From: Hymenobacter sp. UV11
GTDB taxonomy: Bacteria > Bacteroidota > Bacteroidia > Cytophagales > Hymenobacteraceae
NCBI RefSeq assembly: GCF_004684095.1
Contig: NZ_SRII01000012.1
Span: 86,690-150,689, forward strand
Reading direction: 5' to 3'
Length of the DNA: 64,000 nt
Within the stretch, counting starts at the first letter, position 1. Every line of letters begins with the position of its first letter. The notes beneath the pieces are model-generated. The model worked only from the letters and a program-made list of their open reading frames with translations, did no database searches and had not been told where the DNA came from. A program made the translations under genes and the position numbers. Positions 45,971-55,342 of the stretch are shown piece after piece.

Positions 45971-48900
45971 ATGAAGCACTTGTTGACTCTATTAGGGATT
46001 TGTCTGGCTCCGGTACCCTTGCTAGCGCAAGAAGGGCCGCTGCTGCATCCCGATTTACACCGCACCACTACCTCTGCTCCCTCCGCGGCGGCGAGCCAGG
46101 CAATGGAAGTGGTGGCTGCCCTGCCCACCAACCGTGTTTCGCACCTCAGTCGCGAGCTTCAGCAGCTTTACGGCTATAGCAAGGGGGTAGGAGCCGCCAG
46201 CCGCAACACGGGGCCGGTGGCCCTGCAAGAAGCCTTCCCCCGGCTGCTGCTGAGCCAGCAAGGTGCGGCGTCGGTGCTGGTGCGCATCACGGCCCGCGAT
46301 GTAGCTGCCCTGCGGCCACAGCTCGAAGCCCGCGGCTTCGTAACCGTATCGGCCCGCCCGCAGCTGCACTTTATTGAGGGCGAGCTGCCCGTGAGTGCGC
46401 TGGCAACCGGCGCGGCCGGCATCGAAAGCCTGACGGCCCAGGGCCTGATGGGCGTACGGCCCGTGTGGCGCCCCATCACCAGCACCGGCCGCTACCAGAA
46501 CCAGGCCGACTACGGCCTGCAAGCCAACCGCGTGCGGGCCGCCAAGCCCACCGGCTACGACGGCACCGGCCTGCGCATTGGCGTGATGAGCGACTCGTAC
46601 AACTCGCTGGGTGGCGCCGCCGCCGGCGTGGCCTCCGGCGACCTGCCCGCCACCGTGCAGGTGCTGCAAGACCTGCCCGCCGGCCAGGGCACCGACGAAG
46701 GCCGGGCCATGATTGAGCTGATTCACGACATTGCCCCAGGAGCCGGCAAGGCGTTTAGCGCGATATTTAGAGGCGAGGCCGACTTTGGCGACCAGGTACT
46801 GCGCCTGGCCGACCCCACGCTTGGTAACTGCAAAGTGCTGGTAGATGACATCAGCTACCTGGGCGAGCCCATGTTTCAGGATGGAGTAGTGGCGCAGGCT
46901 ATCAATGACGTTAGCTCACGATTGGGGGTAACGTTTTTTGGTTCGGCCGGCAACCAGGCCGATGCCTCGTGCGAGTACGTGGGTAACCCCTTCGTGCCCG
47001 TAGCGGGGGGTAGCGGCAACGCAGACCTGAACTTCAACCCCACCGGCACGGCCGATACGCGCCAGCACTTCAGCATCCCGAAGGGCGCCGAGCTGTTCTT
47101 GGTCATGCAGTGGAGCGACCCGTTTTATACCACGAATGGCGTAAAATCGGACCTGGACATGTACCTGATTAAGACCCGCCCCGGCGGCCCCCTGAGGGGT
47201 GACACCATCGCTATCAGTAATGACGACAACATCGCTAACCAGGAGCCGGTCGAAGGCATAGACTACACTAACAACAACGACACCGACACCGAATTTGACT
47301 TGGTAATCAGCCGCTATAAGGGCACAGCCGATCCGGCGCGGGTCAAGTACATCTCCTACCGCACCGCTATTACAGATGTAGCCACGGCGGCCGGTATTCA
47401 CCTCGAGTACTTCACGCACAGCAGCACCGTTACGGGCCACCACGCCGCCCAAGGCATCAACTCGGTGGCCGCCGCGCCGTCTTACCTGCGCCGGGCTGCT
47501 GAATCCTTCACTTCTAAGGGCAACCCTACCTACCTGTTCAACGCTGATGGTAGTCCGCTGGCCGCGCCGGTAGTGCGCGCCAAGCCCGACTTCACGTCGA
47601 TTGATGGCAGCAGCACGACGTTCTTCGGCCAGAAATTTGCCGGCCAGGACCCCAAGGATGGCTTCCTGTTCTTCGGCACCTCAGCAGCCGCGCCCAACGC
47701 GGCGGCCGTGGCGGCCCTGCTCTTGCAGGCCAACCCTAATTTCACCCCGGCCCAGGTGAATGCCCGGCTCATTGCTACCACGCTCGACATTAATACGCTT
47801 GGCTTTGACGCCCTCACCGGCGCGGGTTTGATTAATGCCTACGACGCCATATTTGGTCCCCAAACCTCGGCCCCCGCACCCTTCGTCGAAACCTTTGACA
47901 GCCAGAACCTGTCGCGGGCCTGGGAGTTGCAAGGCAACTCTTACGGCCGCATCCTGGTGCGCTCCGACTACGGCCCCGCCTCTACCCCCGGCCACCTGGT
48001 GCTCGATGGCATTCTGGCGGCGGCGGGCGTCACGAACCGCCCAAATTTCGCCACGCTTCGACTTGACCTGAGCGCGGCTACCCCCGGCGGCTGGGTGCTT
48101 ACTTTCAAGCACAAGAAGTTTGCGGGGGAAACCGACCAGGCCATGCCCGCCACGTTTACCACCAGCTCCAGCACCGATGGAGTAGCGCTGAGCGTAGACG
48201 GCACCAACTGGTTTCGACTGGCCGACATTACGGGCACCAACGCAACCACCAGCTACAAGACGGTAACCGTTAACCTGAACGATTTTGCCACCGCCAACTC
48301 GCTGACCCTGGGCGCCAACGTGCGCATCCGGTTCCAGAGCCTCAACACCGGCGAAGTTGATACGACCATTCCCGCCTACAGCGGCGGTCGCGCGTTTGAC
48401 GATGTAGTAGTAACCGGTGCCAACGTGACCCAAGCTCCAGTAGCGCAGTTTAACGCCTCGGCTACTGCGGTGGCCCTGTGTCCCGGCAGCACGGTGCAGT
48501 TCACCGATGCTTCGCTGTTTGCGCCCACCAGCTACGCCTGGACCTTCCCCGGCGGCACGCCGGCCACCAGCACCTTGCCTAACCCAGTAGTTACCTACAA
48601 TACGGCCGGCACCTACGACGCTACCCTGACCGTGACCAACGCCAGCGGCAGCTCGACCCGCACGCTCACCGGCGTGGTTACCATCTCCAGCGTGAAGCCC
48701 ACGGCCAACTTTACGGCCCGTCAGGCGCCCATTTGCCCCGGTGGCCGCATCACCTTCACCAACCGCTCGACCAACTGCCCCAGCACGTATGCCTGGACGT
48801 TTCCTGGCGGCACGCCAGCCACCAGCACCGATGCCAGCCCAACCGTGACCTTCGCCACGGCGGGCACCTATACGGTGAGCCTGGTAGCCAGCAACAGCAA

Positions 48901-49774
48901 CGGCGCCAGCACTGCTAAGACCTTTACCGTGCTGGTGCAGGGCGCGGCCCTGGCCATTCCCTACGCCGAAACGTTTGCCACGGGCATTCCGACCACCTGG
49001 GGCGTGCTCAACCCCGATGGAGGCCTGACCTGGACGACGGCTGCCAACACGCTCCTCAAGGATGGTACCCGCGGCACGGCTGTGGCAATGCCCTTTTACT
49101 CTTACGCCGCCGCCGGGCAGCGCGACTCACTGCAGTCACCGGCCTTTAACCTGGCCGCCGGCCAGCCCCAGGCCACGCTGCGGTTCGACGTGGCCTATGC
49201 GCCCGTTGACCTGCTGGGCTCGGCCAACGACTCGTTGGCGGTGTTTGCGTACACGGCCTGCACCAATACCCAGCTAGGACGCGTGTACCTGAAGTCGGCC
49301 GCTGCTGGCCTGCCCACCACGCTGCCCCGTAGCGGCACCAGCTACACGCCATCTTCGCCCACTCAGTGGCGCCAGGAGAACGTGGACCTGAGCGCCTATG
49401 TAGGCCAGCAGGTATACCTGCGCTTCGTGGCCTACAACCGGCGTGGTAATAATCTGTACTTGAGCAATGTGCGGATAGATAATAACATCCTGCTGGCCAC
49501 CCGCGCCCAGGTCGATTCGCCGCTGCTGCAAGCCTACCCCAGCCCCGTAGCGGGCGGCCACGGCCTCACCTTGTCGCTACCCAGCGTGGCGGGTTCTGCC
49601 TCGGTGCGCCTCATCGACGCCCTGGGCCGCACTACCTGGCAGGCCACGGTAGCCCTGAGCTCGGGGGCCGCGACCAACCGTACCCTCAGCGCCCCGCTGG
49701 CGGCCGGCCTCTACACCGTGCTCTGCGAAACGGCCGATGGCCAGCGCTACACCCGGCGCGTGGTGGTAGAATAA
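45971..49774 (+). CDS. Large secreted subtilase-like (S8) protein with PKD repeats and T9SS sorting domain
   Basis: A 1267-residue protein. It has a signal peptide (MKHLLTLLGICLAPVPLLAQ), a subtilase-like domain with Asp208 in GVMSDSYNS, the oxyanion-type FFGSAGNQ, and nucleophile Ser571 in FGTSAAAPNAAAVAALL; then a beta-rich P-like region, two PKD repeats (about 815-990, SYAWTFPGGTPATST twice), a carbohydrate-binding-like domain, and a C-terminal T9SS sorting domain (about 1180-1267, LLQAYPSPVAGG...GLYTVLCETADGQRYTRRVVVE). Export to the surface through the type IX system is expected. Where normal subtilases have His-Gly-Thr, this one has DEGRAMIELIHDIAPGA with Glu243, so the triad may be Asp-Glu-Ser. 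ATG 45971 is chosen for the signal peptide. Confidence 0.88.
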   Translation: MKHLLTLLGICLAPVPLLAQEGPLLHPDLHRTTTSAPSAAASQAMEVVAALPTNRVSHLSRELQQLYGYSKGVGAASRNTGPVALQEAFPRLLLSQQGAASVLVRITARDVAALRPQLEARGFVTVSARPQLHFIEGELPVSALATGAAGIESLTAQGLMGVRPVWRPITSTGRYQNQADYGLQANRVRAAKPTGYDGTGLRIGVMSDSYNSLGGAAAGVASGDLPATVQVLQDLPAGQGTDEGRAMIELIHDIAPGAGKAFSAIFRGEADFGDQVLRLADPTLGNCKVLVDDISYLGEPMFQDGVVAQAINDVSSRLGVTFFGSAGNQADASCEYVGNPFVPVAGGSGNADLNFNPTGTADTRQHFSIPKGAELFLVMQWSDPFYTTNGVKSDLDMYLIKTRPGGPLRGDTIAISNDDNIANQEPVEGIDYTNNNDTDTEFDLVISRYKGTADPARVKYISYRTAITDVATAAGIHLEYFTHSSTVTGHHAAQGINSVAAAPSYLRRAAESFTSKGNPTYLFNADGSPLAAPVVRAKPDFTSIDGSSTTFFGQKFAGQDPKDGFLFFGTSAAAPNAAAVAALLLQANPNFTPAQVNARLIATTLDINTLGFDALTGAGLINAYDAIFGPQTSAPAPFVETFDSQNLSRAWELQGNSYGRILVRSDYGPASTPGHLVLDGILAAAGVTNRPNFATLRLDLSAATPGGWVLTFKHKKFAGETDQAMPATFTTSSSTDGVALSVDGTNWFRLADITGTNATTSYKTVTVNLNDFATANSLTLGANVRIRFQSLNTGEVDTTIPAYSGGRAFDDVVVTGANVTQAPVAQFNASATAVALCPGSTVQFTDASLFAPTSYAWTFPGGTPATSTLPNPVVTYNTAGTYDATLTVTNASGSSTRTLTGVVTISSVKPTANFTARQAPICPGGRITFTNRSTNCPSTYAWTFPGGTPATSTDASPTVTFATAGTYTVSLVASNSNGASTAKTFTVLVQGAALAIPYAETFATGIPTTWGVLNPDGGLTWTTAANTLLKDGTRGTAVAMPFYSYAAAGQRDSLQSPAFNLAAGQPQATLRFDVAYAPVDLLGSANDSLAVFAYTACTNTQLGRVYLKSAAAGLPTTLPRSGTSYTPSSPTQWRQENVDLSAYVGQQVYLRFVAYNRRGNNLYLSNVRIDNNILLATRAQVDSPLLQAYPSPVAGGHGLTLSLPSVAGSASVRLIDALGRTTWQATVALSSGAATNRTLSAPLAAGLYTVLCETADGQRYTRRVVVE

Positions 49775-49793
49775 CCACCCGAAGCGTTTTGAA

Positions 49794-49828
49794 AAGAAGG
49801 CCGGCTACCAAGCCGGCCTTCTTTTTTT
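49794..49828 (+). terminator. Rho-independent terminator after the protease gene
   Basis: AAGAAGGCCGGCT / AGCCGGCCTTCTT arms (49794-49806 and 49811-49823) with loop ACCA and a T-run. The following 200 nt to 50033 hold a GGGGGTAG motif copy and no gene. Confidence 0.93.
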
Positions 49829-50033
49829 GGGGACGTTGGGCGCGGCATCAAGCGCTAGCAAGGGGGTAGGGGCCGGGTGCCAGCGGGTTGGCCCGGCCCG
49901 GCTTTGGGTTGGGCCACGTATCTTAGGCAACCTGAAAAAGACTGTCTACGGACCTGCCCACACCAGGCAGGTACCCGCTTCGAGGTCCTGAGAAAGAGTC
50001 TTCCGTCTAATCTGATAGCCTGCCGCATTCCTT

Positions 50034-50303
50034 ATGTCGCCTAGCTTTTCTAGTTCATTTGTGCGGCGCGGCTTGCCGGCGTTGCTGCTCATTGCCACGG
50101 GCATCGGGCTGAGCGTGGTCTTCAGAAAGTCCAGTGCCTGGCCCGCCGATATCCAGCACATGGTATTTCCTGTGGCCTTGGTGCTGGCTGTAGGTGGTAG
50201 CAATTTGCTGAGCAGCTACGTGCGGCAGCGGCCACTAGCGGCTATGAAAATGGAGCTGCTTTCTTCCCTCTGCCTCGTTGCCACGCTATTGCTGCTGCGC
50301 TAG
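50034..50303 (+). CDS. Small predicted membrane protein
   Basis: An 89-residue protein with three hydrophobic segments (GLPALLLIATGIGLSVVF, MVFPVALVLAVGGSNLL and LLSSLCLVATLLLL). No family is recognised. ATG 50034 is used; there is no clear promoter or ribosome binding site. It could be a genuine small inner-membrane protein, but its reality rests only on hydrophobic pattern and codon use. Confidence 0.5.
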   Translation: MSPSFSSSFVRRGLPALLLIATGIGLSVVFRKSSAWPADIQHMVFPVALVLAVGGSNLLSSYVRQRPLAAMKMELLSSLCLVATLLLLR

Positions 50304-50391
50304 CCGGGCCACAGCCAGACGCGCCACCACGTGGTCGATGAACAAACCAGCGCTGCCCCGGCGTTGAGGCTAAACAGTTGAGGAATTAGCA

Positions 50392-52257
50392 GTGAAATCT
50401 ATGTATCGTCTCTTGTTGCTGCTGCCCGTTGGCTGGCTGGTCCTGGCTACCCCGCTGCACGCCCAGAATATGCCCGGCCAGGGTGGCCCGCCGCGCGCCG
50501 GCAGTTGGGCGCCCATCGATGGCCCTACCCTGGCCCGCGACTACGCCCGCCGCGGCGAGTACGAAAAGGCCGCCTTTCTCTTCGGAAAGCTGACGAGCGA
50601 GGAGCAAACCAGCCCCGCCGTGCTGCCCGACTACGTAGCCTCGCTGCAAGCCCTAAAGCGCTACAAAGACGCCGAGAAGCTGGTGAAAAAAGCCACCAAG
50701 CAGCACCCCGAAGAAGGCAGCTACGGCGTGGTGCTGGGCGCGCTCTACACGGCGGCCGGCGACCTGGCGGCGGCCGATAAGCAATACCAGCGCGTTATCG
50801 GCCAGCTCACGCCCACGCAGGTGGCGCCAGTAGCGGCCGAATTTGGCCGGCGCGAGCTGTCGGTGTGGGTCGAGCGCACCTACCTGCGCGGCCGCGAGTT
50901 GGCCAAAAACAACACCGAGTACGCCCCGGAGCTTATCCAACTCTACACGCAAAGCCAGGAGCAGGACAAGCTGCTGGCCGAAACGCTGCACCTCGTGGAG
51001 CGCGACGAGCAGCAGCTGCCCTTCGTGCGCAACATGCTGCAAAACGCCCTGCACGAAGAAAAAGACTTCGACGCGCTGGAGAAAATCCTGCTGACCAAGG
51101 TGCAAAACCAGCCCGACCAGCAAGCTTACAGCGAGTTGCTGCTGTGGCTGCAGGTGCAGCGCCACGACTTTGCGGGCGCGCTGGTGCAGGCCCGCGCCAT
51201 CGACCGGCGCGCCAATGCTCAGGGCGTTCGGGTGCTGATGCTGGCCGGCATTGCGCAGCGCAACCGCGACTACGCCACGGCCATCGCGGCCTGCGAGTAC
51301 GTGGTGCGCGAGTACCGCACCGGCCCCAACTACCAGCTGGCCCGCCAGCTGCTGCTCGAAGCCCGCGAGGCCCAGGTGCGCGACACCTACCCCGTAGACC
51401 CGGCCCAGGTGCAGGCCCTGGCCGCCGACTACGAAAAGCTCATCGCCGAGCTGGGCCCTACCCCCGCCGCGGCCCCCGTCATGCGCGACCTGGCCAACCT
51501 CTACGCCTTTCAGCTCGATAATAAAGCAAAGGCCATGAGCCTGTTGCAGCAGGTAATAGCCATGCCCCGCGCCGAAGCCGACGTGGTAGACGAGGCTAAA
51601 ACCACCCTCGGCGACCTGTACCTGCTGAAAGGCGAGCCCTGGGAAGCCACGCTGCTCTACTCGCAGGTAGAGAAGACGCACCCCGAGGCGCCGCTGGGCT
51701 ACGAGGCCAAGCTGCGCAACGCCCGCCTCAGCTACTTCGCCGGCGATTTTAAGCTGGCCCAGAGCCACTTGGACATCCTGAAAGAAGCCACCACCCGCGA
51801 AATTGCCAACGATGCCATGCAGCTTTCGCTGCTCATCCAGGAAAACACGGTGGAGGATACCCTAGGCCTGGCCCTGAAAGACTACGCCGCCGTGGAGGAG
51901 CTGGCGTTTCAGAACAAGCTGCCGCAGGCCGAGGCGGGCCTCGACGCGCTGCTGCGCAAGTACCCCGGCCATGCCCTCACCGACGACGCCCTATTTCTAA
52001 AGGCCAAGCTGCAGCGCCGCACCGGCGACTATGCCGCCGCCGTGCGCACCCTGGGCCTGATTACCGGCAACCCCAAATACGACGTGTTGAGCGACGACGC
52101 CCTGTTCTTAACCGCTGAGATTCAAGACGAAAACCTCAAGGACAAGGCCAAAGCCCAAGCGCTTTACCAGGATGTGCTGACCAAGTACCCCGGCAGCATC
52201 TACGTGGCCGAAGCCCGCAAGCGCTTCCGGCGGCTGCGCGGCGACGCCGTGCAGTAG
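50392..52257 (+). CDS. Secreted tetratricopeptide repeat protein
   Basis: A 621-residue protein with a signal peptide (YRLLLLLPVGWLVLATPLHAQ) and TPR-like helical pairs along most of its length: GPTLARDYARRGEYEKAAFLFGKL, DYVASLQALKRYKDAEKLVKKATKQHPEEGSYGVVLGALYTAAGDLAAADKQYQRVI, and again near the C-terminus (FLKAKLQRRTGDYAAAVRTLGLI, ALYQDVLTKYPGSIYVAEARKRFRRL). It is probably periplasmic and may scaffold an envelope complex; the partner is unknown. The start is GTG 50392, with ATG 50401 as an alternative. The stop is directly followed by a GGGGGTAGGG motif copy. Confidence 0.8.
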   Translation: MKSMYRLLLLLPVGWLVLATPLHAQNMPGQGGPPRAGSWAPIDGPTLARDYARRGEYEKAAFLFGKLTSEEQTSPAVLPDYVASLQALKRYKDAEKLVKKATKQHPEEGSYGVVLGALYTAAGDLAAADKQYQRVIGQLTPTQVAPVAAEFGRRELSVWVERTYLRGRELAKNNTEYAPELIQLYTQSQEQDKLLAETLHLVERDEQQLPFVRNMLQNALHEEKDFDALEKILLTKVQNQPDQQAYSELLLWLQVQRHDFAGALVQARAIDRRANAQGVRVLMLAGIAQRNRDYATAIAACEYVVREYRTGPNYQLARQLLLEAREAQVRDTYPVDPAQVQALAADYEKLIAELGPTPAAAPVMRDLANLYAFQLDNKAKAMSLLQQVIAMPRAEADVVDEAKTTLGDLYLLKGEPWEATLLYSQVEKTHPEAPLGYEAKLRNARLSYFAGDFKLAQSHLDILKEATTREIANDAMQLSLLIQENTVEDTLGLALKDYAAVEELAFQNKLPQAEAGLDALLRKYPGHALTDDALFLKAKLQRRTGDYAAAVRTLGLITGNPKYDVLSDDALFLTAEIQDENLKDKAKAQALYQDVLTKYPGSIYVAEARKRFRRLRGDAVQ

Positions 52258-52323
52258 GAGGGGGTAGGGCTGCCCTGCGCAAGACCCCGCTATACGCATC
52301 ACGAAGTGAGTGGCGAAAGTCGG

Positions 52324-52362
52324 GCGGAGGTAAAAACACATCATTTTGTGTCTTTACCTCCG
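52324..52362. repeat. Hairpin in the gap after the TPR gene
   Basis: GCGGAGGTAAAAACACA and its complement with one mismatch around a short loop. Probably a terminator or structured leader; the remaining sequence of 52258-52427 shows no gene. Confidence 0.6.
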
Positions 52363-52427
52363 CAATCCACTTCATGACGAGTATGCAAGACCCCGGCCGG
52401 GCAACCATAGCCCCATTTTCGGTATCA

Positions 52428-52465
52428 GTAAAAAGGTAGCCGCCAGTTGCGGGCTGCCTTTTTAC
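52428..52465 (+). terminator. Terminator-like hairpin before the regulatory-domain protein
   Basis: GTAAAAAGGTAGCCGC / GCGGGCTGCCTTTTTAC arms (one mismatch, one bulge) followed by a short T-run. The next gene starts 33 nt after it. Confidence 0.65.
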
Positions 52466-52497
52466 TTGCTCATCAAGGCTGCGAAACAGTGCGTAGT

Positions 52498-53154
52498 GTG
52501 AATAGATTATTTCTGATAAGCTGCTGGATAATAGGTGGTTTGCTGGCCGCCGGGCAGCGGGCCGAGGCGCAGACTGCTGGCCCGCCGGCCCTGCTGCGCA
52601 TAAGCGGCACCGTGAGCGACGCAGCCAGCCAGCGGCCGCTGCCGGGCGCTACCGTGCGGGTGCAGCGCACCCGGCGGGGCACGGCTGCCGATGCGCAGGG
52701 CCACTTTCTGCTCACGGCCCGGCCCACCGATACGCTGTTGGTGCGGGCCCTGGGCTACAAGCCGCAGCAGGTGCTGCTGCGGGCCACGGCGCAGGCGCTA
52801 CAAGTGCGCCTATTGCCCGATTCGGTGCGCCTCGGCGAGGTGAAGGTAATGGCCGACCGCGCCGACCGCGCCAGTATTGACCGGGCGCTGCGCAACCTGC
52901 GGCGGCCGCCCGTGGTGCAGCCCAAGGTGGCCGTGCGCCCCAAGCTCACGCCGTTGTTTCCCGTCGATTCTACGTCCCCGCCGCCCCCGCCGTTTGGCGG
53001 CACGCCCATCGACTGGGCCTACAAAAAGTTTTCCCGCGAAGGCAAAGAGCGCCGCAAGATGCAGGCCATAAAGGTGGCCGATGCCAAAGAAAAAGCCCAC
53101 CAGCGGCAGCTGAAGTACAACAAGGCGTTTAAGGACAACCGGGGGTACGAGTAG
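52498..53154 (+). CDS. Carboxypeptidase-like regulatory domain protein, exported
   Basis: A 218-residue protein with a signal peptide (MNRLFLISCWIIGGLLAAGQRAEAQ) and one carboxypeptidase-regulatory-like domain (LLRISGTVSDAASQRPLPGATVRVQRTRRGTAADAQGHFLLTARPTDTLLVRALGYKPQQVLL, about residues 35-100). This is the same beta-sandwich that sits at the N-terminus of TonB-dependent receptors. The C-terminal third is Pro/Lys/Arg-rich and has no barrel. Stand-alone copies are common in Bacteroidota; function unknown. GTG 52498 gives a good signal peptide; the open frame starts earlier, but those residues overlap a terminator. Confidence 0.72.
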   Translation: MNRLFLISCWIIGGLLAAGQRAEAQTAGPPALLRISGTVSDAASQRPLPGATVRVQRTRRGTAADAQGHFLLTARPTDTLLVRALGYKPQQVLLRATAQALQVRLLPDSVRLGEVKVMADRADRASIDRALRNLRRPPVVQPKVAVRPKLTPLFPVDSTSPPPPPFGGTPIDWAYKKFSREGKERRKMQAIKVADAKEKAHQRQLKYNKAFKDNRGYE

Positions 53155-53161
53155 CTGGCTA

Positions 53162-53275
53162 TTACCGAAAGAAGATAAACATCACGGCCAGGGCCAGAAG
53201 GAACACCACGTACATCAGGCCATCAGTCAGAATGTACTGGCGGTAGCGCTGGTAAAACTCGCGAAGACGGTGCAT
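53162..53275 (-). CDS. 37-residue single-segment membrane protein
   Basis: A minus-strand ATG at 53273-53275 opens a 37-codon frame to a TAA at 53162-53164: a basic, Tyr/Arg-rich start (HRLREFYQRYRQYIL) then one membrane helix (MYVVFLLALAVMFIFF). It fits neatly between the convergent regulatory-domain gene (end 53154) and the divergent recJ, uses the gap's full length, and directly follows a CTACCCCC motif copy. The basic-then-helix pattern and compact fit argue that it is real. Function unknown. Confidence 0.65.
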   Translation of the reverse strand: MHRLREFYQRYRQYILTDGLMYVVFLLALAVMFIFFR

Positions 53276-53322
53276 GGGGGTAGGGGTGAGGCCCGGCTAA
53301 GGTACGCCCGTTAATTTTTGTG

Positions 53323-53330
53323 TACTTTTG
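53323..53330 (+). promoter_or_regulatory. TAnnTTTG promoter element for recJ
   Basis: TACTTTTG, 24 nt before the recJ ATG at 53355, gives a short leader of about 20 nt. Confidence 0.5.
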
Positions 53331-53354
53331 AGGCTATCCTTGTCCTACTTATTA

Positions 53355-55229
53355 ATGGCTGTTATACCTCTTAAGCGCTGGATTCTTGCGCCCGAACCCG
53401 ACCCCGCAACGGTGGCCGGCCTGGTGCAGGCGCTGGGTATCAGCCCGGTGCTGGCCCAACTACTGGTGCAGCGCGGCATCGAGACGCCCGCCGCTGCCCG
53501 CGATTTTTTTGAGCCCGACCTGGCCAAGCTGGCCTCGCCCTGGCTGATGTGCGACATGGACCTGGCCGTGGCCCGCGTGCGCAAGGCCCTCGACGGCGGC
53601 GAGCGCATTCTGGTGCTGGGCGACTACGACGTGGACGGTATTACGTCGGTGGCGCTGGTAGTCAGCTTCTTGCGTTCGTTAATCGAAAGCCCGGATACCG
53701 CTGATGAAGCCAGCCGCTTTCAGCCCTACATCCCCGACCGCCACCGCGAGGGCTACGGCATTTCGATGCAGGCCGTGGACTTTGCCAAGGAAAACGGCCT
53801 CAGCCTGATTATTGCCCTCGACTGCGGCGTGAAGGCCGTGGAGCAGGTAGCCTACGCCAATACTCAGGGGGTAGACTTCGTGATATGCGACCACCACCTG
53901 CCCGGCGAGGTGCTGCCGCCGGCCGTGGCCGTACTCGACCCCAAGCGCCTAGATTGTACTTATCCCTACCCCGACTTGTCGGGCTGCGGCGTCGGCTTCA
54001 AGCTCTTGCAAGCCCTTACCGAGAAGCTTAACCTGCCCCTGGCCCCCCTCTACGCGCAGCTCGACCTCGTGACGGTGAGCATCGCGGCCGATGTGGTGCC
54101 CGTGACCGGCGAAAACCGCATTCTGGCCGCCCACGGCCTGCGCCGCTTCAACGTGACGCAGGCGGCGGCCTTTGCCGTGACCCAGCCCTCGGCGCTAGCC
54201 TCGGCCGATACCCTCGATGGCCCCGCGCCCCTGGCCCCCGCGCCCGCCGACCCGGCCACCGATGGCCTGCGCCCCGGCCTGGCGGCCTTGCACGAGCTGG
54301 CTACCCCCCGCCAGGGCCCGCTCACGCTCAGCTCGCTGGTATTTGGCTTTGCGCCGCGCATCAACGCGGCCGGCCGCATGGGCGATGCCCACCGCGCCGT
54401 GAATATGCTGCTGGCCTCGACCCAGCAGGAGGCCCGCTACACCGCCGAGGTAGTCGACCACATGAACCAGGAACGCCGCCTCTCCGACGCGCGCACCACC
54501 CAGGAGGCGCTGGCCCTCATTGCCGAAGACCCCGAGGGCGCCACCTCCCCAGCCACCGTGCTCTACCAGGCGCACTGGCCGCAGGGCGTGCTGGGCATCG
54601 TGGCCTCGCGCTGCCTCGACCAGTACTATCGCCCTACCGTTATTCTGACCGAGCGCGATGGCATGGCCACAGGCTCGGCGCGCTCGGTGGCGGGCTTTGA
54701 TGTGCACGCGGTATTGGAGGCCTGCGCGCCGCTGCTGCGCCAGTTTGGCGGCCACAAGGCGGCCGCGGGGCTGGCCCTACCCATCGAAAACGTGCCGGCC
54801 TTCCGCGAGCAGTTTATGCGCGAGGTGGCGGCCCGCCTGCCCGCCGGCCAGCACCCGGTGCGCCCGGTGGATATCGACGCGGTGCTTGATTTTACGCAGT
54901 TGACTGAGGACTTTTTGGGCCACCTGGCGCTGCTGGAGCCGTACGGGCCGGGCAACCCGGCGCCGGTATTTGCCAGCCGGGGCCTGCGGGCAGTGCCGGG
55001 CTCGGTGCGGCCGGTGGGCCAGGCCGGCCACCTCAAAATCCGGCTGATGCAGCCCGAGCAGTCGCCAGGCCTGGTGCTCGAGGGTATCGGCTTTGGGCTG
55101 GGGCATTATTTGCCGCGCCTGCTCGAAGCGCCCGACGCCACCCTGAGCGCGTGCTACGTGCTCGAAATGAATGAATTCCGGGGCCAGCGCAGCTTGCAGC
55201 TGCGGTTGCTGGACTTGCGCTGGGAATAA
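53355..55229 (+). CDS. recJ: Single-stranded-DNA-specific exonuclease RecJ
   Basis: 5'-3' single-strand exonuclease of the DHH superfamily, used in recombination and mismatch repair. The 624-residue protein has VLGDYDVDGITSVALV (about residues 88-103, motif I), DRHREGYGIS, LIIALDCGVKAVE (motif II), VDFVICDHHLPG (DHH motif, about 178-189), the DHHA1 region with GGHKAAAGLALP, and a C-terminal OB-fold. The insert between the DHH and DHHA1 parts (AVTQPSALASADTLDGPAPLAPAPADPATDG) is Ala/Pro-rich and longer than usual. ATG 53355 is chosen over an upstream codon. Confidence 0.95.
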   Translation: MAVIPLKRWILAPEPDPATVAGLVQALGISPVLAQLLVQRGIETPAAARDFFEPDLAKLASPWLMCDMDLAVARVRKALDGGERILVLGDYDVDGITSVALVVSFLRSLIESPDTADEASRFQPYIPDRHREGYGISMQAVDFAKENGLSLIIALDCGVKAVEQVAYANTQGVDFVICDHHLPGEVLPPAVAVLDPKRLDCTYPYPDLSGCGVGFKLLQALTEKLNLPLAPLYAQLDLVTVSIAADVVPVTGENRILAAHGLRRFNVTQAAAFAVTQPSALASADTLDGPAPLAPAPADPATDGLRPGLAALHELATPRQGPLTLSSLVFGFAPRINAAGRMGDAHRAVNMLLASTQQEARYTAEVVDHMNQERRLSDARTTQEALALIAEDPEGATSPATVLYQAHWPQGVLGIVASRCLDQYYRPTVILTERDGMATGSARSVAGFDVHAVLEACAPLLRQFGGHKAAAGLALPIENVPAFREQFMREVAARLPAGQHPVRPVDIDAVLDFTQLTEDFLGHLALLEPYGPGNPAPVFASRGLRAVPGSVRPVGQAGHLKIRLMQPEQSPGLVLEGIGFGLGHYLPRLLEAPDATLSACYVLEMNEFRGQRSLQLRLLDLRWE

Positions 55230-55231
55230 GA

Positions 55232-55336
55232 GTAAGTGACTAATGACGAACGACTAGTGACTAATTGAGCGAATAGCCGCATCCCTGCCGCGCCGTTTTC
55301 GTTCGATTAGTCACTAGTCTTTCGCTATTAGTCACT
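55232..55336. repeat. Word-built inverted repeat (AGTGACTAAT type)
   Basis: The left part repeats GTGACTAATGACGAACGACTAGTGACTAA; the right part is the approximate complement (TTAGTCACTAGTCTTTCGCTATTAGTCACT). It fills the gap between recJ and the exonuclease gene, just upstream of the TTG start. Confidence 0.75.
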
Positions 55337-55342
55337 ACAATT

